Shown here in pieces: positions 1 to 11,100 of a stretch of 64,000 nucleotides of DNA (the stretch's first letter is position 1; every line of letters begins with the position of its first letter). The notes below the pieces were generated by a model. The model was given only the letters and a program-made list of their open reading frames with translations. It was not told the DNA's origin and searched no databases. The translations under genes were made by a program, and so were the position numbers. The stretch comes from Mycolicibacterium sp. MU0053. GTDB lineage: Bacteria > Actinomycetota > Actinomycetes > Mycobacteriales > Mycobacteriaceae. The stretch spans positions 186,001 through 250,000 of the forward strand of contig NZ_OY726397.1 in assembly GCF_963378095.1 (NCBI RefSeq), written 5' to 3'.

Positions 1-1021
1 CGACGGGTGTCGACGGGAATGTCGGTGCCGTGGGTGCAGCCGCCACCGGTGGCAATGGTGGCCGCGGTGGTAACGGCTGGGACAGCGATGATGTGAACAT
101 CGCCGGCGGCAACGGTGGCGACGGCGGTAACGCGGGCAGTCAGGGCAACGGTGGTGTCGGTGGCCAGGGCGGTGCCGGTGCGGCGGGGGTCGACGGTGAA
201 AACGGCGTAGCGGCAGGCGAATCCGGCGAGGACGGCTCGATCGGCGGGGCGGCCGGCAGTGGCGGCAACGGCGGTTCGGGTGGTTCGGTCTCCGGTAACG
301 GCGGTGCGGGCGGCAAGGGCGGCACGGGTGGTGTCGGCGGCAGCGGTGGTGACGGCAGCACCGCGCCGGGTGCCGACTTTGCCGGCAGCGGCGGTGACGG
401 TGGTGTCGGCGGCGCCGGCGGTGAAGGTGGTCTCGGCGGTACCGCGCTCGGTGTCGGGGCCGACGGTCTCGATGGCGCCTTCGGTGACGGCGGCGCCGGT
501 GGCAGTGGTGGTCTCGGCGGCAGTGTCGGCGACGGTGCAACCGGTGGTGCCGGTGGTGCCGGGGGCGCCGGCGGTGTGGGTACCGCGGCCGGGCCCGGTC
601 TCGGTGGCGGTGGTGGTGGCGGTGGCGGCGGCGCCACTGTCCAAGAACTCAACGGCGGCGAAATCACCGACAGCACCGCGCAAGGTGGGGCCGGTGGGGT
701 CGGCGGCGCCGGATCCGTCACTGAGTCCGGTGGGAGCGGCGGTACCGGCGGCACGGCCACGGTGATCGCCGACGGCACCGACAGCACCGTGACGGACAGT
801 CATGCCATCGGTGGTGCCGGTGTCACCGGAGATCCCAACGGCGGCAAGGGCGGAGACGGTGCCACGGCATTGGTGCAAGCCAGCGGTGGCGCCGCGATCG
901 AGGGCAGCACCGCGACCGCGGGCAACAGCTCCAACACCGCCGTGGGTGGTTCGGCTGTCATCGAGGCTGACGGTGCGGACAGCAGCGTGACCGACAGTGC
1001 GGCCACCGGCGGCAACGCCGG
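1..1021 (+). repeat. 1,021-bp direct repeat, copy A (copy B at 7084-8104)
   Basis: Every stretch compared matches 7084-8104 with a constant offset of 7083, and the translations of several frames on both strands agree. Identity stops at 1022, where copy A reads AGCGG and copy B reads ACATG after the shared GCCGG. The repeat continues off the window to the left, so its full length is unknown. Confidence 0.93.
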
Positions 1022-4000
1022 TAGCGGCGATACCGCCGGCGGTATCGGTGGTGCAGGCGGCGATGCCTACGTCTCTGCGACGTATGGCGGCGCCGTCCAG
1101 AACGGGACGGCTCAAGGTGGTAACGGTGGCGCCGGCACCAATGATGGCGAGGGCGGCGCCGGTGGCGCCGGCTACGTCTACGCGGCGGGCGCGAACAGCT
1201 CCGTCGCCGACGGTCTCGCCACCGGCGGTGACGGCGGTGACGGTACCGATAGCGGCACGGGTGGCGACGGAGGTGTGGCCTCGGTCACCGCCGGCATCGA
1301 TGACAACACCGTCCAGCTTCCCAACAACACCGTCAGCAACGCTGAGGCCACTGGCGGTGGCGGTGGTGATGCCACCGGCCTGGACAGCACCGGAGGCGAT
1401 GGGGGCGCCAGCTACATCCAAGGTGGAAACGGCAAGGAGATCGCCGATGGCGTCGCGACCGGCGGTGCAGGCGGGGACGCCTCTGCTGGTGGCGCTGGCG
1501 GCACGGGGGGATTGGCCCAGCTGATTTCCCTGTCTCAGGGCGTCGTCGACGACGCCACCGCCCTCGGCGGCAACGGGGGCGTAGGCACGGCAGGGGCAAC
1601 CGGCGGCAACGGCGGCTTGGCTCAGGTAATCGGTTGGCAGCAGAACGCCACCGGGAGCGGCGTCGCTACGGGCGGTAACGGTGGCGCCGGCAATGGTGGC
1701 GATGGCGGCCACGGCGGAATGGGTTCCATCTATGCCAACGGAGCCAACAGCACTGCCGAGGGTTCGGCGACCGGAGGCCACGGCGGCGACGGCGGCGCCA
1801 GCGGCGGAGGTCGCGGCGGCGACGGCGGCGTCGGGTCGATCTATACCGTGACAGGTAACAGCAGCGCTGCGGGCACCGTGCTTGGTGGCCAGGGCGGTGC
1901 CGGCGGCGCCAACGATGGCGGCGGCACCGGCGGTGCGGGCGGGCGCGCCGATATTCGGATCGGCGGCGGCGGTAGTGCCACCGGTGAGGCCACCGGCGGT
2001 GCCGGTGGTCAGGGCGGTGACGCCACCGAGACCGAGGACGGCGGCGATGGTGGTGCCGGTGGCTGGGGCGGCCTCGGTTCAGCCTGGAACGGCACTGGGT
2101 GGACGGTCGGTGTCGGCACCGCCAGCGGTACCGCGACCGGCGGCGGCGGCGGCAATGCCATCGGCACCGGTACCGGCGGCGCCGGTGGCGTAGGCAAAGT
2201 TCTCGCCACGGCTGCGGGCAGCAACGCCAGTGGCACCGGCACCGGTGGTGCCGGTGGAGATGGCGCCGACGGGGGTATCGGTGGTGCCGGTGCCGAGGGC
2301 GGGGTCATCGCCCAGCGGGTCGACAGCACGGCAACGGGCACAGCTATCGGTGGTGCCGGCGGGCACGCGGACGGTGTCGGCAGTACCGGTGGCGCGGGCG
2401 GCGGTGGCTGGGTCGAGACGGGTTATTCCGCCGGCATCGGTGACAACGGCAAGGCGAGCGGGGCCGCCAGTGGCGGCGACGGTGGCGACGCGACGACCGG
2501 CGGTCACGGCGGTGTCGGCGGCTTCGCCACCGTGATCGCCAGCGGGACCGACTCGGTAGCCGAGGGCTCCGCATCCGGTGGTGCCGGTGGTGTCGGCGCG
2601 GCCGGCGGCACCGGCGGCGCGGGCGCGCGGGCGCAGATCACAGCCTTCGGCAACGCATCCAACGCCGGTGGTACCGCCGTTGCCGGCGACGGCGGCAGCG
2701 GCACCGGTCCCGGTGTGACGGGTGGCTCGGGCGGTCAAGCGATCATTGGGTCGGGGCAAAGCTCCGGCGCTGGTGTCAACAGCACCGCCAAGGGCAGCGC
2801 GACCGGTGGCACCGGAGGCGCTGGCGCGAACGACGTCGATGGCGGCAACGCAGGTGGCGCCACAATCACCGCCAGGCAGAACAACGACTCCATCACCGGC
2901 GGCATCGCTACCGGCGGCCACGGGGTCACGGGTATCAACGGCAACAACGCGAGTCTCAACACTGCCACGGGCACGATCATCGACAGCTCCGCGATCGCCG
3001 GCTCCCACAGCGAGGGGGCCGTTGGTGGCGGCGCCAGCATCGCGGCGAGCGGGGGCGGGATTGTCAGCAAAACCCACGTCACCGGCGGCGACGCGGGAAT
3101 CGGTGGTGCCGGAGGAGGCGCGTCGGCGACCGCCGCCACTGGTGCCGCCATCCTTGACAGCTCCGCGACCGGCGGGGCGGGCGGTACCACCGCGGTCGGT
3201 GGTGCGGCCAGCATCGTTGCCGCGGGGGCACAGACGCTGGTCTCCGACAGTCACGTCACCGGCGGTGCCGGCGGTGCCGGCAATGACATCACCGGTGGTG
3301 CCGGTGGTGCCGCAAGAATCGAAGCTAGCGGTGCCGGTAAGGTCCAAAACCTCACCGCTGAGGGCGGTAGGGGCGGCGCCGGAAGCAACGGTGGCGTCGG
3401 CGGCGCCGGTGGCCTTGCGGATGTTCAAGCGCACCGGGGTGGGACGGCTCACGACGGGGTTGTCCGTGGCGGCGACGGTGGCAATGGCGACGCCGGCGGC
3501 CACGGAGGTGCCGGAGGCGAGGGCCAGCTGAAGACGCAGTACGACGCAACGGGCCTCACCGGTGGCGATGCGAGCGGTAATGCCAGCGGAGGCAACGGTG
3601 GTGACGCCACCGGAGTGGATAGCAGCGGTGGCGATGGCGGTGACGGCAGAATCTCCGCGCAGAACGAGGCCACCGCATACGGCGTCGCCACCGGCGGCGA
3701 CGGCGGCGACGCGAGCGGCCCAAACGCGATCGGCGGCAACGGCGCCACCGGTGACATCAGTGCCGGAAGACATTTCGGCGTTCCCGGCGCCAGCACCGGC
3801 GGGACATCGCACGGCACGGCGCAGGGAGGCCACGGCGGCAACGCCGTCGGCGATAACTCGCGCGGCGGGAATGGCAGCAACGGCAGTTTCCAGGCCGCCG
3901 GCCAGGGTGCAGAGGCCAGCGGTTCGGTCACCGGTGGCAGCGGCGGTGACGGCATCAATGGCGGCATCGGTGGAGATGCCCCGTTCCATTCCCAGAACAC

Positions 4001-4286
4001 GGCGCTGGGGGTGAACGCCAAAGCCACCGACAACACCGTGATCGGCGGCACCGGCGGCGATGGTGTTGACGGGGGCGTCGGTGGGGCGGGTGGATTCGTC
4101 CACGTCGGAGCCCGGGGCCCGGATAGCTCCTACACCAACGGAAATGCCCAGGCTGGCAACGGGGGTAGCGGCACGGGCGCGGGGAGCACCGGTGGAGATG
4201 GCAGCTCTAACGAGTTGATCAATAACCCCGGCCAGCACACCGACGGTGCGGAATGGAACGGCACCAACGGCGCGAACGTGCCGTAG
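1..4286 (+). CDS. PGRS-type giant glycine-rich exported protein, upstream tandem copy (5' end outside window)
   Basis: The reading frame is already open at the first bases, so the true start lies upstream. The visible part is almost all glycine-rich repeat. About the first 340 residues are dense GGxGG/GGAGG PGRS sequence. After that a looser module of about 33-40 residues recurs: a Ser/Thr/Ala strand, a GGxGG block, a second GG-rich block, then a short hydrophobic stretch with alternating Val/Ala. Bases 1-1021 are identical to 7084-8104 of the next gene, so the unseen N-terminus probably also resembles it (signal peptide, no PE domain). The C-terminal tail is less glycine-rich and resembles the tail of the next gene. 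A terminator hairpin follows. Cell-surface or secreted location is inferred from the paralogue; function is unknown. The long antisense frames here are codon-bias shadows. Confidence 0.85.
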   Translation, partial: TGVDGNVGAVGAAATGGNGGRGGNGWDSDDVNIAGGNGGDGGNAGSQGNGGVGGQGGAGAAGVDGENGVAAGESGEDGSIGGAAGSGGNGGSGGSVSGNGGAGGKGGTGGVGGSGGDGSTAPGADFAGSGGDGGVGGAGGEGGLGGTALGVGADGLDGAFGDGGAGGSGGLGGSVGDGATGGAGGAGGAGGVGTAAGPGLGGGGGGGGGGATVQELNGGEITDSTAQGGAGGVGGAGSVTESGGSGGTGGTATVIADGTDSTVTDSHAIGGAGVTGDPNGGKGGDGATALVQASGGAAIEGSTATAGNSSNTAVGGSAVIEADGADSSVTDSAATGGNAGSGDTAGGIGGAGGDAYVSATYGGAVQNGTAQGGNGGAGTNDGEGGAGGAGYVYAAGANSSVADGLATGGDGGDGTDSGTGGDGGVASVTAGIDDNTVQLPNNTVSNAEATGGGGGDATGLDSTGGDGGASYIQGGNGKEIADGVATGGAGGDASAGGAGGTGGLAQLISLSQGVVDDATALGGNGGVGTAGATGGNGGLAQVIGWQQNATGSGVATGGNGGAGNGGDGGHGGMGSIYANGANSTAEGSATGGHGGDGGASGGGRGGDGGVGSIYTVTGNSSAAGTVLGGQGGAGGANDGGGTGGAGGRADIRIGGGGSATGEATGGAGGQGGDATETEDGGDGGAGGWGGLGSAWNGTGWTVGVGTASGTATGGGGGNAIGTGTGGAGGVGKVLATAAGSNASGTGTGGAGGDGADGGIGGAGAEGGVIAQRVDSTATGTAIGGAGGHADGVGSTGGAGGGGWVETGYSAGIGDNGKASGAASGGDGGDATTGGHGGVGGFATVIASGTDSVAEGSASGGAGGVGAAGGTGGAGARAQITAFGNASNAGGTAVAGDGGSGTGPGVTGGSGGQAIIGSGQSSGAGVNSTAKGSATGGTGGAGANDVDGGNAGGATITARQNNDSITGGIATGGHGVTGINGNNASLNTATGTIIDSSAIAGSHSEGAVGGGASIAASGGGIVSKTHVTGGDAGIGGAGGGASATAATGAAILDSSATGGAGGTTAVGGAASIVAAGAQTLVSDSHVTGGAGGAGNDITGGAGGAARIEASGAGKVQNLTAEGGRGGAGSNGGVGGAGGLADVQAHRGGTAHDGVVRGGDGGNGDAGGHGGAGGEGQLKTQYDATGLTGGDASGNASGGNGGDATGVDSSGGDGGDGRISAQNEATAYGVATGGDGGDASGPNAIGGNGATGDISAGRHFGVPGASTGGTSHGTAQGGHGGNAVGDNSRGGNGSNGSFQAAGQGAEASGSVTGGSGGDGINGGIGGDAPFHSQNTALGVNAKATDNTVIGGTGGDGVDGGVGGAGGFVHVGARGPDSSYTNGNAQAGNGGSGTGAGSTGGDGSSNELINNPGQHTDGAEWNGTNGANVP

Positions 4287-4311
4287 CAGCCGGCGCACGG
4301 CAACACGCAAC

Positions 4312-4347
4312 CAACTGCGGCCCGGTCGAAAGACCGGGCCGCAGTTG
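4312..4347 (+). terminator. Rho-independent-type hairpin after PGRS gene 1
   Basis: A perfect 16-bp stem (CAACTGCGGCCCGGTC paired with its complement) closes on a GAAA tetraloop and is followed by TGTTTTG. The same hairpin follows the second PGRS gene at 11672-11709. Confidence 0.85.
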
Positions 4348-5132
4348 TGTTTTGCGCGGGGGGAACGACGTCGAGACCGTGTTCAGCGCGCCAACGTCCG
4401 AGAGGGACCCCCACGCTGAGCGCAGCCTCGATGCACGCCTGGCTAGGTGAGGGCGTAGGTCGTGGCAGTCCTAGACTGGGCCGTCACGAAGCCACCGCCG
4501 CGGACCGCCGACGCGCCCCGGGGCGGCCAAAAGACCCGCGGTTCAACGGATGGTGCTGTGCCGACGCTCGGTTCATGGGCCCGAACCCTCTCGGAGTGCT
4601 TACTGAAGGCTCGGCCTCAGTGGTCCGGGGGTGCTTCCCTCGAGTGTTGTGCTGCTTGAACTCATCCAATTCTCAGAGTAAATCCAGCGTCTGGCGCCCG
4701 ACGGCGACGTTGCTGCCGGTGGCTGGGGCGGGCGACCGGATCCACCCGGGATGTATTTGCTGTCAGCGGCACCGGTGGGGTGCCCTGGTGGGCGTCCGTG
4801 TAAGCGTCGGTCATCCTCTCTGCGACTTCCGGGCCGATTGACCAGCCGGTATGTGGATCGTGGGAATGCCTGGGCCGGCGCCGCCACGCGTCGTGCACCG
4901 CAGGGGTGTGCTTGCTGGTCGTTGCGGGATAGCGCCGTCGGGGTGATGGCGGTGATCGGTAGCGGGATAATTCGAATCGCAAACAAATGTATTTGCGCGT
5001 TTAACCACGTCGCGTAGGCGCCCGTGAAATGCCGCCCGCACTCAGGAAGTTCTCAGCTAGGCTCCGGCGAACTCGTAGTACGTGCGCGAGCTGACAAGCT
5101 GACTGAAATCTCAAGGGATCGGGGATCTTTCG
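4348..5132. other. Intergenic region between the tandem PGRS genes
   Basis: About 785 bases lie between the hairpin and the next start. No frame has convincing codon bias or a recognisable product, and short frames on both strands look random. Bases around 4390-4445 resemble the sequence just after the second terminator (about 11727-11790), suggesting the duplicated unit included downstream flank. The last 300 bases are less GC-rich and should hold the promoter of the second gene, but no confident -35/-10 pair was identified. A GGGAT stretch about 7 bases before the ATG at 5133 is the likely ribosome-binding site. Confidence 0.6.
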
Positions 5133-8100
5133 ATGGGCTATGCCAATTATGTGGGCCGGGTTGGTGCGCTGGCGGTTGCGCTGGGTATCGGTACGGCGAT
5201 TGGCGGCCCGCCGGGAGTTGCTTGGGCGGAACCGGATAGCGGCAGTGGTGGGACTTCGCAGAGTTCGGGCTCGGAGTCCTCGGAGGGCGCTGGTGGAGGT
5301 GCGGGATCCGACGAGTCGGGCCCGGCGGCCGGTTCGGCCGGCAGCAGCGATCCGAAAAAGAACAAGCTCCAGGTCACCATCAGGGAGCGGGCGGAGTCGA
5401 TCGCCAAAGACTTGGAGAAGCGTAATCAGGGCTTGGAGAAGCGTGCTGCAAGTATTGAGAGGCGGGTCAACAGTTTTGAGGAAAAGGCCCGGCAACTCGC
5501 CGAGCGGCTGCAGCCGCGGTTGCGGGTTTCCGGTGGCAGCGGTGCAAGCGGCGGTGTAAGCGGCATCGGAACGGATGACACTGACCCGGTGGCGCCGGTT
5601 GTCGGCCCAGTGGAACCCGTGGATCCGAGCCTGCCGGCGGAGTCCGGCCCCGGTACCGGTGGTAATTCCGGCGGCACTGCGGGTGATTCCGGCGATGCCG
5701 CTGGTGAGTTGGGCGAAAGCACTTCCGCCCCAGCCACTTCCGGTGGCGGTGGCGGCGATGCCGACGGACGGCTGTCGAGGTCGTCGTTGGCGCAGTCGTT
5801 CACCGTCTCTGGTGAGAACGCCTTGGCTGCCTCGGTTGCCGGGTTGGACGGAGCTGACGTGGGCCTCGGTGCGGCCCCGGAGGCGGCGGCGGTCCCTGCT
5901 TTGGTCGTCGAGCAGTCGGTGGAACCGGTTGAGGCGTTGCTTCCGGTGCCTGCGGTGTCTGAGCCGGGGGTTGTCGGGGGCAGTGTTGTTTTGAGTGGGT
6001 TGTTGGGTGCGTTTGGTTATACGTCCTCGGCGGCTGGGGGTGAGGTGCCGGCGGGGCCGAATCCGTCGTTGGCCTTGTTGTGGGCGGCGTATCGGCGGTT
6101 GGAGGTCACGCAGGCGAGCCCGGGGGCGCAGTCTCTTGGTGGTGAGGTGGCGACGTTTGGCACGGGTCAGTCGGGTCCGGTGTCGGCGTTGGCGACTCCG
6201 GGTGGTTCGTTGTTCTCGTTCACGGTGGGTCCGTTGGGGCTGTTCGGTAATGGGACGGCGGCCAATCCCAATGGTGGTCTGTTGATCGGTAATGGTTATT
6301 CCTGGACTGCGGATACCTGCAATGCCGGTGCTGCGTGCCAGGGCGGCAATGGTGGGTTGTTGGGCAATGGTGGCGCTGGCTTCAACGGCGGAAACGGCGG
6401 TGCAGCGGGCTGGATCGGTAATGGTGGCAACGGCGGTGTCGGGGTGACCGGACTCGCCGCTGGTGCCGGCGGCAACGGCGGTACGGGTGGGCTGTTGATC
6501 GGTAATGGCGGCGCCGGTGGCGCGGGTGCTGCCGGCGTGAGCGGGCTCGACGGTGGTGTCGGAGGTGCGGGCGGCAATGTGGGCCGGTTGTCGGTGTTGG
6601 GCAACGGTGGTGCCGGTGGTGCGGGCGGCAACGGGGGCGCCGGTACGGCCGGCACCTTGACGTCGGTGGCTACGGTCGGTGGTGTTGGTGGTGCGGGTGG
6701 TGCCGGGGGATCGGGCAGCTTGCTGTTCGGCCGCGGCGGCGACGGCGGCAAGGGTGGCAACGGTGGTGCCGGCGGCGCCGGTTACAACGGGTTGACCGGG
6801 ACCGCCGGTGGTGGCGACGGTGAAAATGGTGGCGATGCCGCCGCTGGTGGTGCCGGTGGCGCCGGTGGCGCTGCGGGTCAGGGGCGGTTCCTGTTCCTGT
6901 TCGAACGCAGTGGCACCGATGGTGACGGCGGGAACGGTGGTCGCGGTGGTCGGGGCGGCAACGCGGGCAACGGCGGGGTGGGCACTGATGGTGATGCCGT
7001 CAATCCCGACGGTGGTCGGGGTGGTGATGGTGGTGAGCGCGGTGTGGCCGGTGCCGGTGGTGCTGCTGGTGTAGCCGGTGGTTCGACGGGTGTCGACGGG
7101 AATGTCGGTGCCGTGGGTGCAGCCGCCACCGGTGGCAATGGTGGCCGCGGTGGTAACGGCTGGGACAGCGATGATGTGAACATCGCCGGCGGCAACGGTG
7201 GCGACGGCGGTAACGCGGGCAGTCAGGGCAACGGTGGTGTCGGTGGCCAGGGCGGTGCCGGTGCGGCGGGGGTCGACGGTGAAAACGGCGTAGCGGCAGG
7301 CGAATCCGGCGAGGACGGCTCGATCGGCGGGGCGGCCGGCAGTGGCGGCAACGGCGGTTCGGGTGGTTCGGTCTCCGGTAACGGCGGTGCGGGCGGCAAG
7401 GGCGGCACGGGTGGTGTCGGCGGCAGCGGTGGTGACGGCAGCACCGCGCCGGGTGCCGACTTTGCCGGCAGCGGCGGTGACGGTGGTGTCGGCGGCGCCG
7501 GCGGTGAAGGTGGTCTCGGCGGTACCGCGCTCGGTGTCGGGGCCGACGGTCTCGATGGCGCCTTCGGTGACGGCGGCGCCGGTGGCAGTGGTGGTCTCGG
7601 CGGCAGTGTCGGCGACGGTGCAACCGGTGGTGCCGGTGGTGCCGGGGGCGCCGGCGGTGTGGGTACCGCGGCCGGGCCCGGTCTCGGTGGCGGTGGTGGT
7701 GGCGGTGGCGGCGGCGCCACTGTCCAAGAACTCAACGGCGGCGAAATCACCGACAGCACCGCGCAAGGTGGGGCCGGTGGGGTCGGCGGCGCCGGATCCG
7801 TCACTGAGTCCGGTGGGAGCGGCGGTACCGGCGGCACGGCCACGGTGATCGCCGACGGCACCGACAGCACCGTGACGGACAGTCATGCCATCGGTGGTGC
7901 CGGTGTCACCGGAGATCCCAACGGCGGCAAGGGCGGAGACGGTGCCACGGCATTGGTGCAAGCCAGCGGTGGCGCCGCGATCGAGGGCAGCACCGCGACC
8001 GCGGGCAACAGCTCCAACACCGCCGTGGGTGGTTCGGCTGTCATCGAGGCTGACGGTGCGGACAGCAGCGTGACCGACAGTGCGGCCACCGGCGGCAACG

Positions 8101-11100
8101 CCGGACATGGCAGCAACGGCGGCACCGGCGGCGCAGGCGGTGCCGCGTTCGTCCAGGCCGACGGCATCAACTCTGCGGCCAGTGGTTCGGCGAGTGGTGG
8201 TGCTGGTGGGGCTGGTAGCGATGGCGGTAAGGGTGGTGCCGGTGGCAGCGGCTCCGTTTATGCTTTCGCTCACGGTTCTGCTGAGGGTTCTGCTGCTGGT
8301 GGTGCCGGCGGTAGTGGTGTCGGTGTGGGCAGCCAGGGTGGTGCCGGTGGCACGGCCTGGGTTCAGGCGGGCTACAACGGTGTCAACGGCGGCACTGCGA
8401 GCGGGTCTGCGTCTGGCGGTATCGGTGGTGATGCTTCCAACGGTGGTACCGGCGGCATGGGTGGCAACGCGTTGGTGATGGCGGCCGGGGCGGCCGGGGT
8501 GGCCACGAACAACATCGCTGTCGGCGGTGATGGTGGTGCGGCCACGGCAAGTGGTGCCATCGGTGGTGCGGGTGGTTTCAGCAATATCGCCGCCCAGGAT
8601 GGTGAAATCACTGGCAGCACGGCGACTTCGGGTCACGGTGGTGCCGGTCACGGCGGCCACGGCGGCAAGGGCGGCGACGGCTGGATCCAGGTCAGTAACG
8701 CCGGGAACCCGATCGGCACTTCGGTCACTGACAGCTCGGTGGCCGGCGGTGCCGGCGGCGATGGTGGTGCCGACGGAACTGGCGGTGCGAGCGGTGGCGA
8801 TGGCGGCACGGGTGGTTCCAGCGTTGTCTTCGTAGCTGCTGGTCAGCAGCTCACCGGGGTGAACGGTGCCGGCGGTGTCGGTGGCGATGGTGGTGCCGGC
8901 GGCACCTACGTCGACGCGGTCGCGACGGGTAACGGCGGTGCCGGCGGTGCCGGCGGTCACGATGAGGGCTTCGGCGGCACGGCGGGTGCCGGTGGCAACG
9001 GCGGGGATGGCGGCGTCGGTGCGCTCGGCGGCGCTGGCGGTGCCGGTGGCAACGCTCTTGGCACGGGCGGCCAGGGCGGTGCCGGCGGTGACGGTGGTGC
9101 CGGTGGCACCTACGTTGATGCCACCCACACGGGCAGCGGCGGCGCTGGTGGTGCCGGCGGTGCGGGTCGCGTCCGGGTCAACAACGGCACCGCGGACGGT
9201 ACGGCCACCGGTGGTGCCGGCGGTGCGGGCGGCGACGGCGATGTCGACGGCAACAGTGGCGGCAGCGGTGGGACCGGCGGCGACGCGCTGATCAGAGCCA
9301 CTGTCATCGGCAGCGAGGCCAGCGGCACGGCCACCGGTGGGGCCGGTGGTGCCGGCGGAACCCTTGGTGCCACGGGCGGTGCCGGTGGTGCGGCGACGAT
9401 CGAGGCCTACAACGTGGTCGCCACCAACACGACGGCCAGCGGGACCGCAATCGGCGGTGCCGGTGGCGCCGGCAGCACTGGCGGCACCGGCGGTGCCGGT
9501 GGCTCGGCGTTCATCACAACCAGTGGCACCAACTCTGCGGCCAGTGGTTCGGCGAGTGGTGGTGCTGGTGGGGCTGGTAGCGATGGCGGTAAGGGTGGTG
9601 CCGGTGGCAGCGGCTCCGTTTATGCTTTCGCTCACGGTTCTGCTGAGGGTTCTGCTGCTGGTGGTGCCGGCGGTAGTGGTGTCGGTGTGGGCAGCCAGGG
9701 TGGTGCCGGTGGCACGGCCTGGGTTCAGGCGGGCTACAACGGTGTCAACGGCGGCACTGCGAGCGGGTCTGCGTCTGGCGGTATCGGTGGTGATGCTTCC
9801 AACGGTGGTACCGGCGGCATGGGTGGCAACGCGTTGGTGATGGCGGCCGGGGCGGCCGGGGTGGCCACGAACAACATCGCTGTCGGCGGTGATGGTGGTG
9901 CGGCCACGGCAAGTGGTGCCATCGGTGGTGCGGGTGGTTTCAGCAATATCGCCGCCCAGGATGGTGAAATCACTGGCAGCACGGCGACTTCGGGTCACGG
10001 TGGTGCCGGTCACGGCGGCCACGGCGGCAAGGGCGGCGACGGCTGGATCCAGGTCCCGGAGCCGAACGCCCCCGCGGGCACCGTCATCTCCAACGCGACC
10101 GCCGCCGGCGGCGACGGCGGCGACGGCGGGGTGTCTGACGGGGCCAACGTCGGCGGTGACGGTGCTGCCGGCGGAATTGCCGGCGTCTACGGATTCTCCG
10201 GCGGCGAGGTGTCGGGCTCCAGCGCGACCGGTGGTGCCGGTGGCGCCGGCGGGGCAGGTTCGGCTGCCGGCCCGGGCGGCCATGGCGGTACCGGCGGCAA
10301 CGGCGCAGTCACGGCCATCGAAGGGGTCATCACTGATGGTCACGTCACCGGCGGCGACGGCACCGCCGGTGGTCCCAACGGCGTCGACGGCAATCCCGGA
10401 GCCGACAACTCGTTGTATGTCCTTAGCGCCGGCAGCGTCACCGACACGGTGGTCACCAGTGGTCAGAACACCGAGAACTTCACCGGTGGTGCGGTGACCG
10501 TGACGGTCGGTGCCGGCGGCGTCATCTCCGGCAGCACGGTGACAGGTGGCAACGCCAGCGACACCGCGGCCGGTGGTGCGGCGAGTATGTCGGCGACCGG
10601 CGCGGGCAGCACCATCACCAACAGTTCGGTCACCGGTGGCGACGCCGGGGTCGGTAGCACCGGCGGAAGCGGCGGCACCGGTGGTGCGGCCACCATCGAG
10701 GTGACCAACGGTGGCACCGTCGATGGAGCCGAGGCCGTCGGCGGTGAAGGTGGCGACGGTATCAACGGAGGCGTCGGCGGTAACGGCGGTCTCGCCATGA
10801 TCACCGTCGACGACGGCACGCTCACAAACGTCGTGGCAACCGCGAATCGGGGTGGCGACGCGGACGGTGCTGACAGCACTGGCGGTAGGGGCGGCGGCGC
10901 TGTTGTGGAAGTCCTCAGCGGCGCCACGGTGGAGAACTCCACCAGCACCGGTGGCGTCGGCGGCGACGCCACAGCCGGGGGCACCGGCGGCAATGGGGAA
11001 AGGGGCTACCTCTGGGCTATGAATGACGGCACCGTGACGGCGGGTCATTCCTTCGGTGGTGACGGTGGCTACGCCGAGGGTGAGGGCGCCGTGGGTGGCA

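Noticed and set aside
4347..4841. Plus-strand frame of 164 codons between the PGRS genes
   Set aside because: It starts in the terminator tail, is Cys/Arg-rich with no codon bias and no motif.
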